A stretch of 64,000 nt of DNA. Origin: Flavobacteriales bacterium. GTDB lineage: Bacteria > Bacteroidota > Bacteroidia > Flavobacteriales_E > Vicingaceae. Location of the stretch: contig JAPHUD010000006.1 in NCBI GenBank assembly GCA_026196775.1, forward strand, positions 49,321 to 113,320, written 5' to 3'. Below the pieces are notes generated by a model that made no database searches, had not been told where the DNA came from, and was given only the letters and a program-made list of their open reading frames with translations. The translations under genes and the position numbers were made by a program. Positions 18,062-27,810 of this stretch are shown one piece after another (within the stretch, counting starts at the first letter, position 1; each line of letters opens with the position of its first letter).

Positions 18062-18096
18062 TTTAATGTTACATTAAAGTTAAATGACATCTAATT

Positions 18097-19755
18097 TTAC
18101 TTTACATTACCTACAAAAACAGCATCATATTTTTGTTTATCAGAAAGAACTTCAATAGCTTTTTCCATTACAGGGTCTGTTTTTAAAGACGCTTCCATTT
18201 TACCTTTTTGATAATAATACCTAGCAGCTATTTCTGTTTCCAAAATATATTTTATTTCTTCCTTAAACGTATATAAATCTTCCTCTTTGTTATGTTTAAA
18301 TTTATTTAACAAAGCATTGTACTCACTTTCTAAACTTTTAAAATATTTATCTGCTTTAGCAGCTTCTTCAAGTTTCTCAAGCAAAGCTTCGCTTTCTGTT
18401 GTATAGTCATAATCTTTTCCTTCTAGAAACTTAATAAACTTTTTATATTCCTCATCAGAAATTGTAAATTCAGTTATTTCAGGAATTTTATCATTTCTCA
18501 ACCTAAAGTCTGTTGCATAATCAAACAAATGATTTTTTAAATACAGGCTAGTAGCAATATCACTAATCTCTTTTTTCTCAACTTTAATATCTGGTTCTAT
18601 TCCCATTCCGTCAAAAACAGGTCTATACGTTTTTAAAGTTTTAAATTCTCTTATTAAAGAATCCGGAATTGCATTTACTTTTCCATCCTCATCTTTATGA
18701 GAATAATCTAATTTTTGAATACATCTTCCGCTTGGTGTATAATATTTAGCAACGGTAACTTTTAGTTTTGAGTTATAACTTAATGGTCTTACTTGTTGCA
18801 CCAATCCTTTTCCGAACGAACGATTTCCAATAATAACAGCTCTATCATGGTCTTGCAATGCTCCCGACACAATTTCTGAAGCAGATGCAGACATTTCATC
18901 TATTAACACTACAATAGGAATTTCTGTATCAATAGGCATTGCGGTAGCTTTATACACTTTATCCCAATCGCTAATTTTTCCTTTAGTGCTAACTACTTCA
19001 GAACCTTTAGGAACAAAATAATTTACAATATCTATGGCTTCTTTCATTAATCCTCCACCATTTCCTCTTAAATCTAAAATTAAAGACTTAGCATTTTGCT
19101 CTTTTAATTTTGTAAAAGCTGCTTTTACTTCAGCACCTGCAGACTCAGTAAATCCGTTTAGCTTAATGTAGCCTATATCATTTGAATACATTTTGTAATA
19201 AGGTACATCATCAATTTTAACTTCTTCTCTTATTACGTTTTTCTCAATTGGATCTTCCGTCCCTGGTCTTTCAACTGTAATATTTAAGGTAGTTCCCGGT
19301 TGCCCTAAAAGTAAATCTCTAATTTCTGAAGTTGATTTATCGGTAACATCTTTCCCGTCAATTTTTAACAATCTATCTCCTGCCCACAAACCCGCTTTAT
19401 GAGCTCCAAATCCTTCATAAGGTTCAGAAATAACTACATGCTCACCATGCTGTTGAATTAACGCACCTATTCCACCATATTGCCCTGTAGTCATTAACTT
19501 ATAATCTTCAATATTAGATTCAGGAATATAGTTAGTGTAGGGATCTAACGATTCTAACATAGCATCAATTCCGGTTTTCATCAACTCTCCCGGATCGGTA
19601 TCATCAACATAGTAAATATTTAATTCACGAAAAAGTGTTGCAAAAATGTCGAGATTTTTAGAAACTTCAAAATAGCTATCTACAAAACCAACCGAGAAAA
19701 CACTTGCTAATGTTATGCTTATTATTAAAATGTATTTTTTAAATTTTTGTGTCAT
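18097..19755 (-). CDS. S41-family C-terminal processing peptidase with PDZ domain
   Basis: A 552-residue exported protease. A signal/anchor helix lies at residues 8-25, a PDZ domain at about 90-175 (GGIGALIQQHGEHVVISEPYEG, AGLWAGDRLLKIDG), and the S41 core at about 190-390. The catalytic Ser is in DEMSASASEIVSGAL (S291) and the Lys in NRSFGKGLVQ (K316), 25 residues apart as in E. coli Prc. A helical C-terminal extension of about 150 residues follows. It probably degrades or trims periplasmic proteins from the C-terminus. Confidence 0.93.
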   Translation of the reverse strand: MTQKFKKYILIISITLASVFSVGFVDSYFEVSKNLDIFATLFRELNIYYVDDTDPGELMKTGIDAMLESLDPYTNYIPESNIEDYKLMTTGQYGGIGALIQQHGEHVVISEPYEGFGAHKAGLWAGDRLLKIDGKDVTDKSTSEIRDLLLGQPGTTLNITVERPGTEDPIEKNVIREEVKIDDVPYYKMYSNDIGYIKLNGFTESAGAEVKAAFTKLKEQNAKSLILDLRGNGGGLMKEAIDIVNYFVPKGSEVVSTKGKISDWDKVYKATAMPIDTEIPIVVLIDEMSASASEIVSGALQDHDRAVIIGNRSFGKGLVQQVRPLSYNSKLKVTVAKYYTPSGRCIQKLDYSHKDEDGKVNAIPDSLIREFKTLKTYRPVFDGMGIEPDIKVEKKEISDIATSLYLKNHLFDYATDFRLRNDKIPEITEFTISDEEYKKFIKFLEGKDYDYTTESEALLEKLEEAAKADKYFKSLESEYNALLNKFKHNKEEDLYTFKEEIKYILETEIAARYYYQKGKMEASLKTDPVMEKAIEVLSDKQKYDAVFVGNVK

Positions 19756-19780
19756 ATTTGTTTCTTTAATCTTTATTTAT

Positions 19781-20002
19781 TTAAGGTACAGGATCGTGCC
19801 CATGTCCTCCCCAAGGGTGGCAAGATGAAATTCTTTTTATTGCCAACCAAGTTCCCTTAAAAGGACCATACTTTTCAATTGCCTCGAGACTGTATTGCGA
19901 ACAAGTGGGTGAGTACCTACAGTTTGCTCCTAAAAATGGAGAAATACTTAGTTGGTAAACTCTTATTAGCAAAACAACTATTTTACTTAACATCCACTTC
20001 AC
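19781..20002 (-). CDS. yidD: Membrane protein insertion efficiency factor YidD
   Basis: A 73-residue protein with the full YidD signature: [31 protein letters not shown], then [11 protein letters not shown]. It has an amphipathic N-terminal helix and is peripheral to the inner membrane. It helps YidC-dependent insertion. It overlaps rnpA by four bases, the conserved rnpA-yidD order. Confidence 0.95.
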   Translation of the reverse strand: MKWMLSKIVVLLIRVYQLSISPFLGANCRYSPTCSQYSLEAIEKYGPFKGTWLAIKRISSCHPWGGHGHDPVP

Positions 20003-20409
20003 AAGGCATCTCTTAAACGTGATAAAATTACTTTTATTTTTTCTTCTATCTCTTTGTATGACAAAATTTGTTCTGAACTATAAATCATCATCATATTAAT
20101 TTCTTTCTGATTTTCAAGCAACTTGGTTTTTAAATCATGATTATTTAATCTGTAAGCTTCTCTAACCCTTCTTTTAATTAAATTACGATTAACCGCTAGT
20201 TTAATTTTTTTCTTAGGAACACTAATACCAAAGTTAATAGGAACATTATTTTTTTCGATTTTGAACTTATAAATTAGCCTTATAGGAAACTGATTAATAG
20301 ATTTTCCTTGTTTAAAAAGCAATTCAATTTCTTTTTGGCTTTTCAGTTTTTCTTTTTTGGAAAATTTATATGATACTGGCTTGGTCAATGTCAAAGATAT
20401 TTTGAGCAA
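19999..20409 (-). CDS. rnpA: Ribonuclease P protein component
   Basis: A basic protein of up to 136 residues that assists the RNase P RNA in 5' maturation of tRNAs. The family core is clear: [23 protein letters not shown], then [31 protein letters not shown]. The start is uncertain. The longest form begins at TTG 20409; TTG 20388 gives [17 protein letters not shown], closer to the usual length. No ATG is available near the N-terminus. Confidence 0.93.
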   Translation of the reverse strand: MLKISLTLTKPVSYKFSKKEKLKSQKEIELLFKQGKSINQFPIRLIYKFKIEKNNVPINFGISVPKKKIKLAVNRNLIKRRVREAYRLNNHDLKTKLLENQKEINMMMIYSSEQILSYKEIEEKIKVILSRLRDAL

Positions 20410-20431
20410 AAATACGAAGAGAAAAACAATT

Positions 20432-21226
20432 CTATTCTTTTATTCTTTGTGGATGAGCGTAACATGTTGCTTTATTTTCTCTGCAAAAGCCAAGAAGCGT
20501 TATTCCTAATTCTTTAGCAAAATCAACTGCTAAACTTGATGGAGCCGAAACTGCTCCCAGTACCGGAATTTTAGCTACATAAGCTTTGGCAACAATTTCA
20601 TAAGAAATTCTTCCACTTACCACCATACATTTTGCTTGTTTTAGTTGATTTGTGGCTACAAGGTTTCCAACAACTTTATCTACTGCATTGTGTCTGCCAA
20701 CATCTTCTTTTAGCGAAAGTAAAGTACTATCTTTAGCAAATGCTGCTGCTGCATGAGAGCCTCCCGATTGATGAAATGTAGGTTGACCTTTTTTCATAAT
20801 GTCAAACATAGTATAAAGATCTTTTATAGCAATAATTTGCTCTTGTTTTTCAATTTTTTTGCCACTAGAAAGTTCTAGTAGTTCTTGTCGGCCACAAATT
20901 CCACAGGAACTTACCGATAATAAATTCCTACTATTTTTATAACCATTGCCCAATTGACTTTCATCTATCTCAACAAAAGCTTTAGAAACAGCATTTTTTT
21001 CATCTTTTTCAAGAATGACTGAAAGCACTTGTTTTCCTCTATAAATATCTTCGGCATATAACAATCCTCTAACTAAGTCTTCATCGTCTCCAGGAGTTCG
21101 CATAGTAATAGAAAAAGTTTTCTTATTGATATAAATCTGCAAGCCTTCCTCTACTGTTAAATTATCTTCAACTAAATAGCTATCATTTTTACAAAACTTT
21201 TTTCCTTGATATTGATGTATTTTCAT
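20432..21226 (-). CDS. fdhD: Formate dehydrogenase accessory sulfurtransferase FdhD
   Basis: A 264-residue protein. Marks: RTPGDDEDLVRGLLYAEDI (43-61), the cysteine loop SSCGICGRQEL with C108 and C111, TFHQSGGSHAAAAF, EDVGRHNAVDKVVG, and GRISYEIVAKAYVAKIPVLGAVSAPSSLAV. FdhD carries sulfur from a cysteine desulfurase to the molybdenum cofactor of formate dehydrogenase. No formate dehydrogenase or cofactor genes are in the window, so its client lies elsewhere. It sits between rnpA and the infB terminator. Confidence 0.93.
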   Translation of the reverse strand: MKIHQYQGKKFCKNDSYLVEDNLTVEEGLQIYINKKTFSITMRTPGDDEDLVRGLLYAEDIYRGKQVLSVILEKDEKNAVSKAFVEIDESQLGNGYKNSRNLLSVSSCGICGRQELLELSSGKKIEKQEQIIAIKDLYTMFDIMKKGQPTFHQSGGSHAAAAFAKDSTLLSLKEDVGRHNAVDKVVGNLVATNQLKQAKCMVVSGRISYEIVAKAYVAKIPVLGAVSAPSSLAVDFAKELGITLLGFCRENKATCYAHPQRIKE

Positions 21227-21267
21227 TTGACTTTAATCAGTAAAGTTGTAAAAATAGTTATAAAAAA

Positions 21268-21298
21268 AATCCTGACTAGTAAAAAACCAGTCAGGATT
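21268..21298 (-). terminator. Intrinsic terminator of the rimP-nusA-infB operon
   Basis: AATCCTGACT (21268-21277) and AGTCAGGATT (21289-21298) form a perfect 10-bp stem. On the minus strand the stem is followed by seven to eight U (RC of 21261-21268). It lies 21 bases after the infB stop. Confidence 0.85.
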
Positions 21299-21318
21299 AT
21301 ATTTTTCTTTTTGAAGGA

Positions 21319-24000
21319 CTATATTTTTTGTTTTACCTCAACTTGCTCATAAGCTTCAACAATGTCGCCTTCTTTTATATCATTAAATTTATCAATGTTC
21401 AATCCACATTCGTAACCTTTAGCAACTTCTTTAACATCATCTTTAAATCGTTTAAGCGAACCTAGTTTTCCAGTATAAACTACAATTCCGTCTCTAATAA
21501 CTCTTATGTCGCTTGTTCTATAAATTTTTCCTTCTTGAACCATACAACCTGCAATTGTTCCTACTTTAGAAATCTTAAATATTTCTCTAATCTCAACTGT
21601 TCCAGTAATTTTCTCTTCAAATTTAGGAGCTAGCATACCTTCCATTGCATCTTTAATCTCTTCAATAGCATCATAAATAATTGAATATAATCTAACATCA
21701 ATTTGTTCTTGTTCTGCAATTTTTCTAGCATTTACTGATGGTCTTACTTGGAAACCAATAATAATAGCATCAGAAGCTGCTGCCAACATCACATCCGACT
21801 CAGAAATTTGTCCAACTGATTTATGTATGATATTTACTTCAATTTGATCTGTAGATAGTTTTTGTAAGGAATCAGAAAGGGCTTCAATAGAACCATCCAC
21901 ATCACCTTTAATAATTACATTAAGTTCTTTAAAGTCTCCAATTGCCAATCTTCTTCCAATCTCATCTAAAGTAATGTGTTTGTTTGTTCTAGCTCCTTGC
22001 TCTCTAACCAACTGAAGTCTTCTTTCTGCAATATTTCTAGCTTCTCTCTCATCGTCCATCACATAGAATTTATCCCCAGCACTTGGTGCTCCGTTTAACC
22101 CTAATAAAGATACTGGAGTTGAAGGTCCTGCCTCAGTAATTTTTGCACCACGCTCATTAAACATAGCTTTAACTTTTCCGCTGTAGCAACCAGCTAACAA
22201 AACATCTCCTACTTTCATTGTTCCAGATTGAACCAACATAGTAGAAACATACCCCTTACCTTTATCAAGCTCAGATTCTATAACTGTTCCTCTACCTTTT
22301 TTATTTGGATTTGCTTTTAGCTCTAACATTTCGGCTTCTAGCAATACTTTTTCTAACAAATCTTCTATATTAGTACCGAATTTTGCTGAAATTTCTTGTG
22401 TTTGGTATTTCCCACCCCACTCCTCTACTAAAATATTCATAGCAGAAAGTTCTTCTCTTAACCTGTCAACATTTGCTCCTTCTTTATCAATTTTATTGAA
22501 TGCAAACACAATAGGGACACCTGCTGCCTGAGCATGATTAATTGCCTCTTTTGTTTGTGGCATAATATTATCATCAGCAGCAATAACAATAATGGCTATA
22601 TCTGTCACTTGAGCTCCACGAGCACGCATAGCGGTAAAGGCTTCGTGACCAGGAGTATCTAAAAATGCAATTCTTTTTCCATTATCTAATTCTACCGAGT
22701 AAGCTCCAATATGTTGTGTAATCCCACCTGCTTCACCAGCAATTACATTTGCTTTCCTAACGTAATCCAGTAAAGATGTTTTACCATGATCTACGTGTCC
22801 CATAACAGTAACTATTGGTGCTCTATCTAATAAGTCTTTAGGATCATCTTCCTCTTCTTGTTCAAAGTCTAAATTTTCTGAAGCAGAAACAAACTGCACA
22901 GTAAATCCAAATTCTTCTGCAATAATAGAAATGGTTTCTGCATCTAAACGTTGATTTATAGAAACAAATAAACCTAAGCTCATACACGCTCCAATTACCT
23001 CGTTAACATTAACATCCATTAATTTTGCTAGCTCATTTGCAGTAACAAATTCAGTAATTTTTATTATTGACTTTTCTTTTTCTTCTCTTTCAACATTTTT
23101 CTGAGCTTCTTCACTTGCTGCTAATCTTTTATCTTTTCTGTGTTTAACAGATTTACTTTTTCCTCCACCTGTCAATCGAGCAAGTGTTTCTTTCACTTGG
23201 TCTTGAATTTCTTTTTCTGTTAATTCTTGTTTCTTCTCTACTCTATCACCTTTTTGATGTCCTTTCTTTGAAAACTTCTTTGATGTATCTGATAAATCAA
23301 CTTTTTTAGTTAATCTTTTTCTTTTAGATTTATTACCTGATTTATCATCATCATTAACAGTCTTTTCTTTGTTAGATGAAGCAACAGGCTTTCTCTTCTC
23401 AAATTTTTTCTCAACAGGTAGGTCTATAGTTCTTAAAACTTTTATCTCATTAAGTTTTTCATAAACCGTTTCAATACTTTGAGGACCATCTTTTTTAGGC
23501 TCTTCCTTTTTCTTTTTTTCTTCTTTTGCTGTTGGCTTTGGAGCTTCTTCTTTTTTAGGCTCCTCTTTTTTCTCTTCTTTTTTATCAGCTGTTTTAGCTT
23601 TCTTATCAGGTCTGGTTTTAGAGTTAATACTATCTAAATCTATTTTAGAAATAACTTTAGGACCTTTGGCTTCTTCTTTCGGAAATGACTCTTCTTTAGC
23701 AACAATTTCTGTAGGTTTTTCTTCCGATTTTTCTTCTATTTCAACCTCTTTTTCTGTTGGTTTTAAAGAAATGGTTTCTTTCTCAGAACCTATTGTTATC
23801 TTTTTGGACTCTTCCTTAGTCGTCTTATCTTGCTGAAATTCATCAAGTAAAACAGCATAAACACCTTCGTCTAATTTTGTATTAGGATTGCTTTCAATCT
23901 TAATATTTTTAGATTCTAAAAATTCAACAATGGTATGAATACCAATATTAAATTCTTTTGCTACTTTACTTAATCGTTTTACTTGTGATCCGTTAGACAT
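21319..24000 (-). CDS. infB: Translation initiation factor IF-2
   Basis: An 893-residue GTPase that brings initiator tRNA to the ribosome. The N-terminus holds an IF2_N helix ([21 protein letters not shown]) and a long Lys/Glu-rich low-complexity region (residues about 65-300). A second IF2_N-like segment ([24 protein letters not shown]) follows. Then comes the G domain: [18 protein letters not shown] at about 397-415, DTPGHEAFT, and [10 protein letters not shown]. Domains II-IV end near [12 protein letters not shown]. It is the last gene of rimP-nusA-infB. Confidence 0.98.
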   Translation of the reverse strand: MSNGSQVKRLSKVAKEFNIGIHTIVEFLESKNIKIESNPNTKLDEGVYAVLLDEFQQDKTTKEESKKITIGSEKETISLKPTEKEVEIEEKSEEKPTEIVAKEESFPKEEAKGPKVISKIDLDSINSKTRPDKKAKTADKKEEKKEEPKKEEAPKPTAKEEKKKKEEPKKDGPQSIETVYEKLNEIKVLRTIDLPVEKKFEKRKPVASSNKEKTVNDDDKSGNKSKRKRLTKKVDLSDTSKKFSKKGHQKGDRVEKKQELTEKEIQDQVKETLARLTGGGKSKSVKHRKDKRLAASEEAQKNVEREEKEKSIIKITEFVTANELAKLMDVNVNEVIGACMSLGLFVSINQRLDAETISIIAEEFGFTVQFVSASENLDFEQEEEDDPKDLLDRAPIVTVMGHVDHGKTSLLDYVRKANVIAGEAGGITQHIGAYSVELDNGKRIAFLDTPGHEAFTAMRARGAQVTDIAIIVIAADDNIMPQTKEAINHAQAAGVPIVFAFNKIDKEGANVDRLREELSAMNILVEEWGGKYQTQEISAKFGTNIEDLLEKVLLEAEMLELKANPNKKGRGTVIESELDKGKGYVSTMLVQSGTMKVGDVLLAGCYSGKVKAMFNERGAKITEAGPSTPVSLLGLNGAPSAGDKFYVMDDEREARNIAERRLQLVREQGARTNKHITLDEIGRRLAIGDFKELNVIIKGDVDGSIEALSDSLQKLSTDQIEVNIIHKSVGQISESDVMLAAASDAIIIGFQVRPSVNARKIAEQEQIDVRLYSIIYDAIEEIKDAMEGMLAPKFEEKITGTVEIREIFKISKVGTIAGCMVQEGKIYRTSDIRVIRDGIVVYTGKLGSLKRFKDDVKEVAKGYECGLNIDKFNDIKEGDIVEAYEQVEVKQKI

Positions 24001-24093
24001 ACTTTTATCCTTTTTTTACAATATTATTGATTATATTTTAATCGATAATTTTAATGTGCTACTAATATATGAAATACTGAGGAGTTTTAAAAA

Positions 24094-25332
24094 TTAATCC
24101 TCAAACTCTTCTTTCAATATACTCATAACGTCTTCTACAGTTTCTATTTCTAAATCTGTTCTTTTAACTAATTCTTCAACCGATAAATCTAATACACTTC
24201 TTGCTGTATCACATCCGATAGACTTAAGTTCTTCCAACACCCAACCTTCTATTTCATCAGCAAACTCATCTAATGCAACATCATCAGAATCATCATCAAT
24301 ATCTCTATAAACATCTATTTCAAAACCTACTAATTTTCCGGCTAATTTAATGTTATGACCTCCTTTACCAATAGCTAAAGATATTTGATCTGGTTTTAAG
24401 AACACTTCAGCCTTTTTAGTTTCTCTATCTAATTTAATAGATGTAGTTTTTGCAGGGCTTAATGCTCTTTGAATGTATAACTCAATATTGTTAGTATAAT
24501 TAATTACATCAATATTTTCATTTCTTAATTCTCTAACAATACCATGAATTCTTGCTCCTTTCATCCCTACACAAGCACCAACTGGGTCAATTCTATCATC
24601 ATAAGATTCTACAGCAACTTTAGCTCTCTCCCCTGGTTCTCTTACAATGTTTTTAATGGTAATTAAGCCATCAAAAATTTCAGGAACTTCTAGTTCAAAT
24701 AACCTTTCTAAGAATAACGGAGAGGTTCTTGAAAGAATAATTGCAGGTTTGTTGTTTTTCATGTCAACACGAACAACAACTGCTCTAACGCTATCTCCTT
24801 TTTTAAATCTATCACTAGGAATTTGCTCAGATTTTGGCAAAATAAGCTCGTTATCCTGGTCATCTAAAATTAAAATTTCTCTTTTCCAAATTTGATAAAC
24901 CTCACCTGTAATTAGTTCTCCTACTCTATCTTTATATTGTTTGTAAATGTTATCTTTTTCCAATTCCATTAACTTAGACATTAAGTTTTGTCTAAGTGAT
25001 AATACCAACCTTCTTCCAAAGTCTTCAATTTTAACTTCTTCAGAAACTTCTTCACCAATTTCAAAATCAGGTTCAATCTTAATAGCGTCAGAGTATGCAA
25101 TTTCTTTATTTTCGTCTTCTACTTCACCATCGTGAACAATCTCTCTATTTCTCCAAATTTCCAAATCTCCTTTATCAACATTCACAATAAAGTCAAAGTT
25201 ATCATCATCACCATATTTCTTTTTAATAGTGCTTCTAAAAACATTTTCTAGAATATTCATTAGAGTTACTCTATCAATATCTTTAAACTCTTTAAACTCT
25301 TCAAATGAATCAATTAGGTTTACGCTTTCCAT
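24094..25332 (-). CDS. nusA: Transcription termination/antitermination factor NusA
   Basis: A 412-residue RNA polymerase-binding factor with the N-terminal domain (about 1-130), an S1 domain (about 135-200: GELITGEVYQIWKREILIL) and two KH domains. Marks are REPGERAKVAVES, DPVGACVGMKGARIHGIVREL, and KPDQISLAIGKGGHNIKLAGKL. A single acidic helical segment closes it (SVEELVKRTDLEIETVEDVM). It lacks the two tandem AR repeats of enterobacterial NusA, as is usual outside Proteobacteria. Eleven bases separate it from rimP. Confidence 0.97.
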   Translation of the reverse strand: MESVNLIDSFEEFKEFKDIDRVTLMNILENVFRSTIKKKYGDDDNFDFIVNVDKGDLEIWRNREIVHDGEVEDENKEIAYSDAIKIEPDFEIGEEVSEEVKIEDFGRRLVLSLRQNLMSKLMELEKDNIYKQYKDRVGELITGEVYQIWKREILILDDQDNELILPKSEQIPSDRFKKGDSVRAVVVRVDMKNNKPAIILSRTSPLFLERLFELEVPEIFDGLITIKNIVREPGERAKVAVESYDDRIDPVGACVGMKGARIHGIVRELRNENIDVINYTNNIELYIQRALSPAKTTSIKLDRETKKAEVFLKPDQISLAIGKGGHNIKLAGKLVGFEIDVYRDIDDDSDDVALDEFADEIEGWVLEELKSIGCDTARSVLDLSVEELVKRTDLEIETVEDVMSILKEEFED

Positions 25333-25343
25333 GGTTGGTTATT

Positions 25344-25805
25344 TTATTTAAATGAAATTATTATTTTAGTTTCTTTTATGTTATTAAAATTTATTTGCTC
25401 GTTTTGAATTGAAATTTTCTTTTTCTTCCCTACTTTTTCTTTTACCTGCATCTCAATTGTAATTTGTTCATCATTTACTTCTATTAGCTTGCCTTTAAGC
25501 TGCACATCATCATTAGTAATAATTTTAAGCTCTCTGCCTACATTCTTTTCGTATTGCTGCTTTACTCTAAGCGGCTTATCTAATCCTGGCGAAGAAACTT
25601 GTAATTCAAAATCTTCTGTTTCTCTATCTAAATTATGTTCTATTGCCCTACTAATGTCCACACAATCACTTATTTTTACTCCTTCTAAACTATCCACCTC
25701 TAATAAAATATTATTTCCTGGTCTAATATCTAACATTACAACAAAAGCGTTTTTCTCTTCTAATGTTGGAGTAACTAAGGACAATATTTTTTCTTCTGTT
25801 ATCAT
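25344..25805 (-). CDS. rimP: Ribosome maturation factor RimP
   Basis: A 153-residue 30S maturation factor. Recognised by VKISDCVDISRAIEHNLDRETEDFELQVSSPGLDKPLRVKQQYEKNVGRELKI and by its place before nusA and infB. The start is ATG 25805. A strong hairpin (25819-25844) ends only 14 bases before the ATG, leaving little room for a ribosome-binding site; the leader reads AU-rich. Confidence 0.95.
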   Translation of the reverse strand: MITEEKILSLVTPTLEEKNAFVVMLDIRPGNNILLEVDSLEGVKISDCVDISRAIEHNLDRETEDFELQVSSPGLDKPLRVKQQYEKNVGRELKIITNDDVQLKGKLIEVNDEQITIEMQVKEKVGKKKKISIQNEQINFNNIKETKIIISFK

Positions 25806-25818
25806 TTTTTGATAAATA

Positions 25819-25844
25819 AAAGAGGGGACGCCTGTCCCCTCTTT
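25819..25844 (-). terminator. Strong hairpin between rplI and rimP
   Basis: AAAGAGGGGAC (25819-25829) and GTCCCCTCTTT (25834-25844) give a perfect 11-bp GC-rich stem with a four-base loop, followed on the minus strand by TTATTTATC. It is 43 bases after the rplI stop and most simply terminates the ribosomal-protein operon. A promoter match upstream (25868-25897) would place it inside the rimP leader. Confidence 0.8.
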
Positions 25845-25867
25845 ATCAATTCTTATTTATTTCGCTG

Positions 25868-25897
25868 CAAATATAGTAATTAATTTTTATTCTTCAA
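25868..25897 (-). promoter_or_regulatory. Candidate promoter for rimP-nusA-infB
   Basis: Minus-strand TTG (25897-25895), a 19-base spacer and TATATTTG (25875-25868) fit the consensus. The -33 lies inside the last rplI codons. Transcripts from here would pass through the hairpin at 25819-25844 before reaching rimP. Confidence 0.5.
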
Positions 25898-26333
25898 CTA
25901 CTTCAAATTTAATTATTGCATCTACTTCTTTATGCAATTTAACTTCTGCTTCGTAAGCTCCTAAAGTTTTGATTGCATCACCTTTAAGTTTAATTAACTT
26001 TTTATCCAACACAACACCTGCTTTCTCTGCTGCTTCAGCAATTTGGATAGTGTTAATCGAACCAAAAATCTTTCCATTTTCTCCAGCTTTAGCACCAATT
26101 TTCAAAACAGTTTTTGATAATTTTTCTGCTGCTTTTTCTGCTTCTTCTTTAATTTTTTGGTTTTTAACTGCTTGCTGTTTTAAATTTTCTGCTAAAACTT
26201 TTAAAGCAGATGGAGTAGCTATTTTAGCCATTCCTTTAGGGATAAGGAAGTTTCTGCCAAAACCATTTTTAACAGTAACAACATCATTCTTAAATCCTAA
26301 GTTTTCTATATTTTCGTTTAATATAATTTTCAT
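25887..26333 (-). CDS. rplI: 50S ribosomal protein L9
   Basis: A 148-residue ribosomal protein. The N-terminal RNA-binding domain begins MKIILNENIENLGFKNDVVTVKNGFGRNFLIPKGMAKIA, the L9 signature. A long connecting helix (LAENLKQQAVKNQKIKEEAEKAAEKL) and the C-terminal domain follow. It is last in rpsF-rpsR-rplI. Confidence 0.97.
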   Translation of the reverse strand: MKIILNENIENLGFKNDVVTVKNGFGRNFLIPKGMAKIATPSALKVLAENLKQQAVKNQKIKEEAEKAAEKLSKTVLKIGAKAGENGKIFGSINTIQIAEAAEKAGVVLDKKLIKLKGDAIKTLGAYEAEVKLHKEVDAIIKFEVVEE

Positions 26334-26369
26334 ATCTTATTGTATTTGTAGGTTTAAACTTAGTTTGAA

Positions 26370-26639
26370 TTATTTAAGTAAATCAGCTACGTAAGGCATT
26401 AATGCCAAGTGTCTTGCTCTTTTTACTGCTTGAGAAACTTTTCTTTGGTATTTTAAAGAAGTTCCTGTAATTCTTCTTGGAAGTAATTTCCCTTGCTCAT
26501 TTACAAATTGTAATAAAAACTTTTCATCTTTATAATCAATGTATTTGATTTTATGCTTTTTAAATCTACAATATTTTTCTTTGGTTAACTCAATGTTTGG
26601 AGGAGTTAAATATCTAATTTCTGATGAATTTTCTGACAT
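26370..26639 (-). CDS. rpsR: 30S ribosomal protein S18
   Basis: An 89-residue protein with the S18 core [62 protein letters not shown]. It pairs with S6 in the 30S platform, and the gene lies 22 bases after rpsF. Confidence 0.97.
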   Translation of the reverse strand: MSENSSEIRYLTPPNIELTKEKYCRFKKHKIKYIDYKDEKFLLQFVNEQGKLLPRRITGTSLKYQRKVSQAVKRARHLALMPYVADLLK

Positions 26640-26661
26640 GGTGTTTCGTTTTAAAAGTTAA

Positions 26662-27018
26662 TTATTCAGCTGTTGTTGGTTCAGCTTTTTTACTTCTGTT
26701 TTTTCTTGATTCTACGAAAGCGATAGCATGCTTATCTAAAGCTACTGTTAAAAATCGCATTACTTTTTCGTCTCTCTTCAATGCTAATTCTATATTAGCA
26801 ATAGCTTCTCCTTCTATTTCGTACTCAAACAAGTAATAAAAACCTGTTGATTTTTTTTGAATTGGGTAAGCTAATTTTCTTAGTCCCCAATCTTCTTCGT
26901 GCATCAACTTAGCACCTGAATCTTTTAAAAACTTTTTAAAGTTTACTACTGTTTCCTTTACCTGGTCTACAGATAAAACGGGAGTTAAAATGAAAACAGT
27001 TTCATAACGTTTAGTCAT
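26662..27018 (-). CDS. rpsF: 30S ribosomal protein S6
   Basis: A 118-residue protein, MTKRYETVFILTPVLS start, with EEDWGLRKLAYPIQKKSTGFYYLFEYEIEGEAI and a basic C-terminal tail (ESRKNRSKKAEPTTAE). It partners S18. It is the first gene of rpsF-rpsR-rplI, with a consensus promoter at 27073-27103. Confidence 0.97.
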   Translation of the reverse strand: MTKRYETVFILTPVLSVDQVKETVVNFKKFLKDSGAKLMHEEDWGLRKLAYPIQKKSTGFYYLFEYEIEGEAIANIELALKRDEKVMRFLTVALDKHAIAFVESRKNRSKKAEPTTAE

Positions 27019-27072
27019 TTTTTTAATGTTTTTGTTTATAAATTATTATTATCCCTTCTTAAAAAAGGACGG

Positions 27073-27103
27073 CAAAAGTAAACAAATTTTCTTTATTTTC
27101 AAA
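27073..27103 (-). promoter_or_regulatory. Promoter of rpsF-rpsR-rplI
   Basis: Minus-strand TTTG (27103-27100), a 19-base spacer and TACTTTTG (27080-27073), an exact consensus match. It lies 55 bases before the rpsF ATG and after the stop of the upstream lipoprotein gene. Confidence 0.7.
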
Positions 27104-27117
27104 TGCTTAAAGAAAAT

Positions 27118-27615
27118 TTATTCATTTGCAAAAATGGTTAATGCTAAAACACCATCTTCTTGCAGTGCATAATCTAATTCTATGGTAATACTTTCATCTT
27201 TTTTCAACCATCTTGCCAAACCATTAGCATCATCTTCTAATTTAAAATCTTTCAACTCATTAAACTGCTTAGTATAGGCTTCTTTTAAAATCCCAAACTG
27301 CTCCTTGTTATTTACCTGAAAATCTAAGCCTACTTCAAAACAACCCAGTTCATCAAACGCATAGGTCAATTCGTAAAAATCTGATTCACTTAATTCATAT
27401 TTATAAACCAACAAATCGTCATCTTGCTCTATTAAATTCTTTTTCTTTTCTTTTTTAGCAACTTTATCAATAGATAAATTAATTTGTTGCAATAACTCCT
27501 CTACCGTGGCTTTTTTGTTCATCTGCTCGTAATAACTATCCGATTTTTTATCCGACTGACACGACACAACAAACAATAACAATACTAATATTGGAGAACA
27601 CACTAATTTTTTCAT
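27118..27615 (-). CDS. Hypothetical lipoprotein
   Basis: A 165-residue protein with lipobox LFVVSCQ (C19). A Lys/Glu-rich helical linker (DKVAKKEKKKNLIEQDDD) is followed by an alpha/beta domain (DLLVYKYELSESDFYELTYAFDELGCFEVGLDF ... ALQEDGVLALTIFANE). I do not recognise the family. It stands alone upstream of the ribosomal-protein promoter. Confidence 0.7.
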   Translation of the reverse strand: MKKLVCSPILVLLLFVVSCQSDKKSDSYYEQMNKKATVEELLQQINLSIDKVAKKEKKKNLIEQDDDLLVYKYELSESDFYELTYAFDELGCFEVGLDFQVNNKEQFGILKEAYTKQFNELKDFKLEDDANGLARWLKKDESITIELDYALQEDGVLALTIFANE

Positions 27616-27810
27616 CTGTTTATTTTTAAAAATGTAAAGGTAACAAACATAAGTTTACTATTTTTAGATTTGTTTAGCAGATTTTATTAAGAAATTAATT
27701 GTTTAGAATTATCAAACACAACAACTTAATTCAATACGAACTTTTGTTGAAATTAATTGTGAAACACAAAGATTTTACGACCTTTACAACCAGATTAAAA
27801 TTTAAAAACA

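Noticed and set aside
26624..26836. Plus-strand frame across the rpsR/rpsF junction
   Set aside because: Antisense to two ribosomal protein genes with normal lengths; no separate support.
27644..27672. TAnnTTTG matches between the lipoprotein gene at 27118 and the OmpA gene at 27811
   Set aside because: Neither has a -33 at the correct spacing; such 8-mers are frequent in AT-rich DNA.
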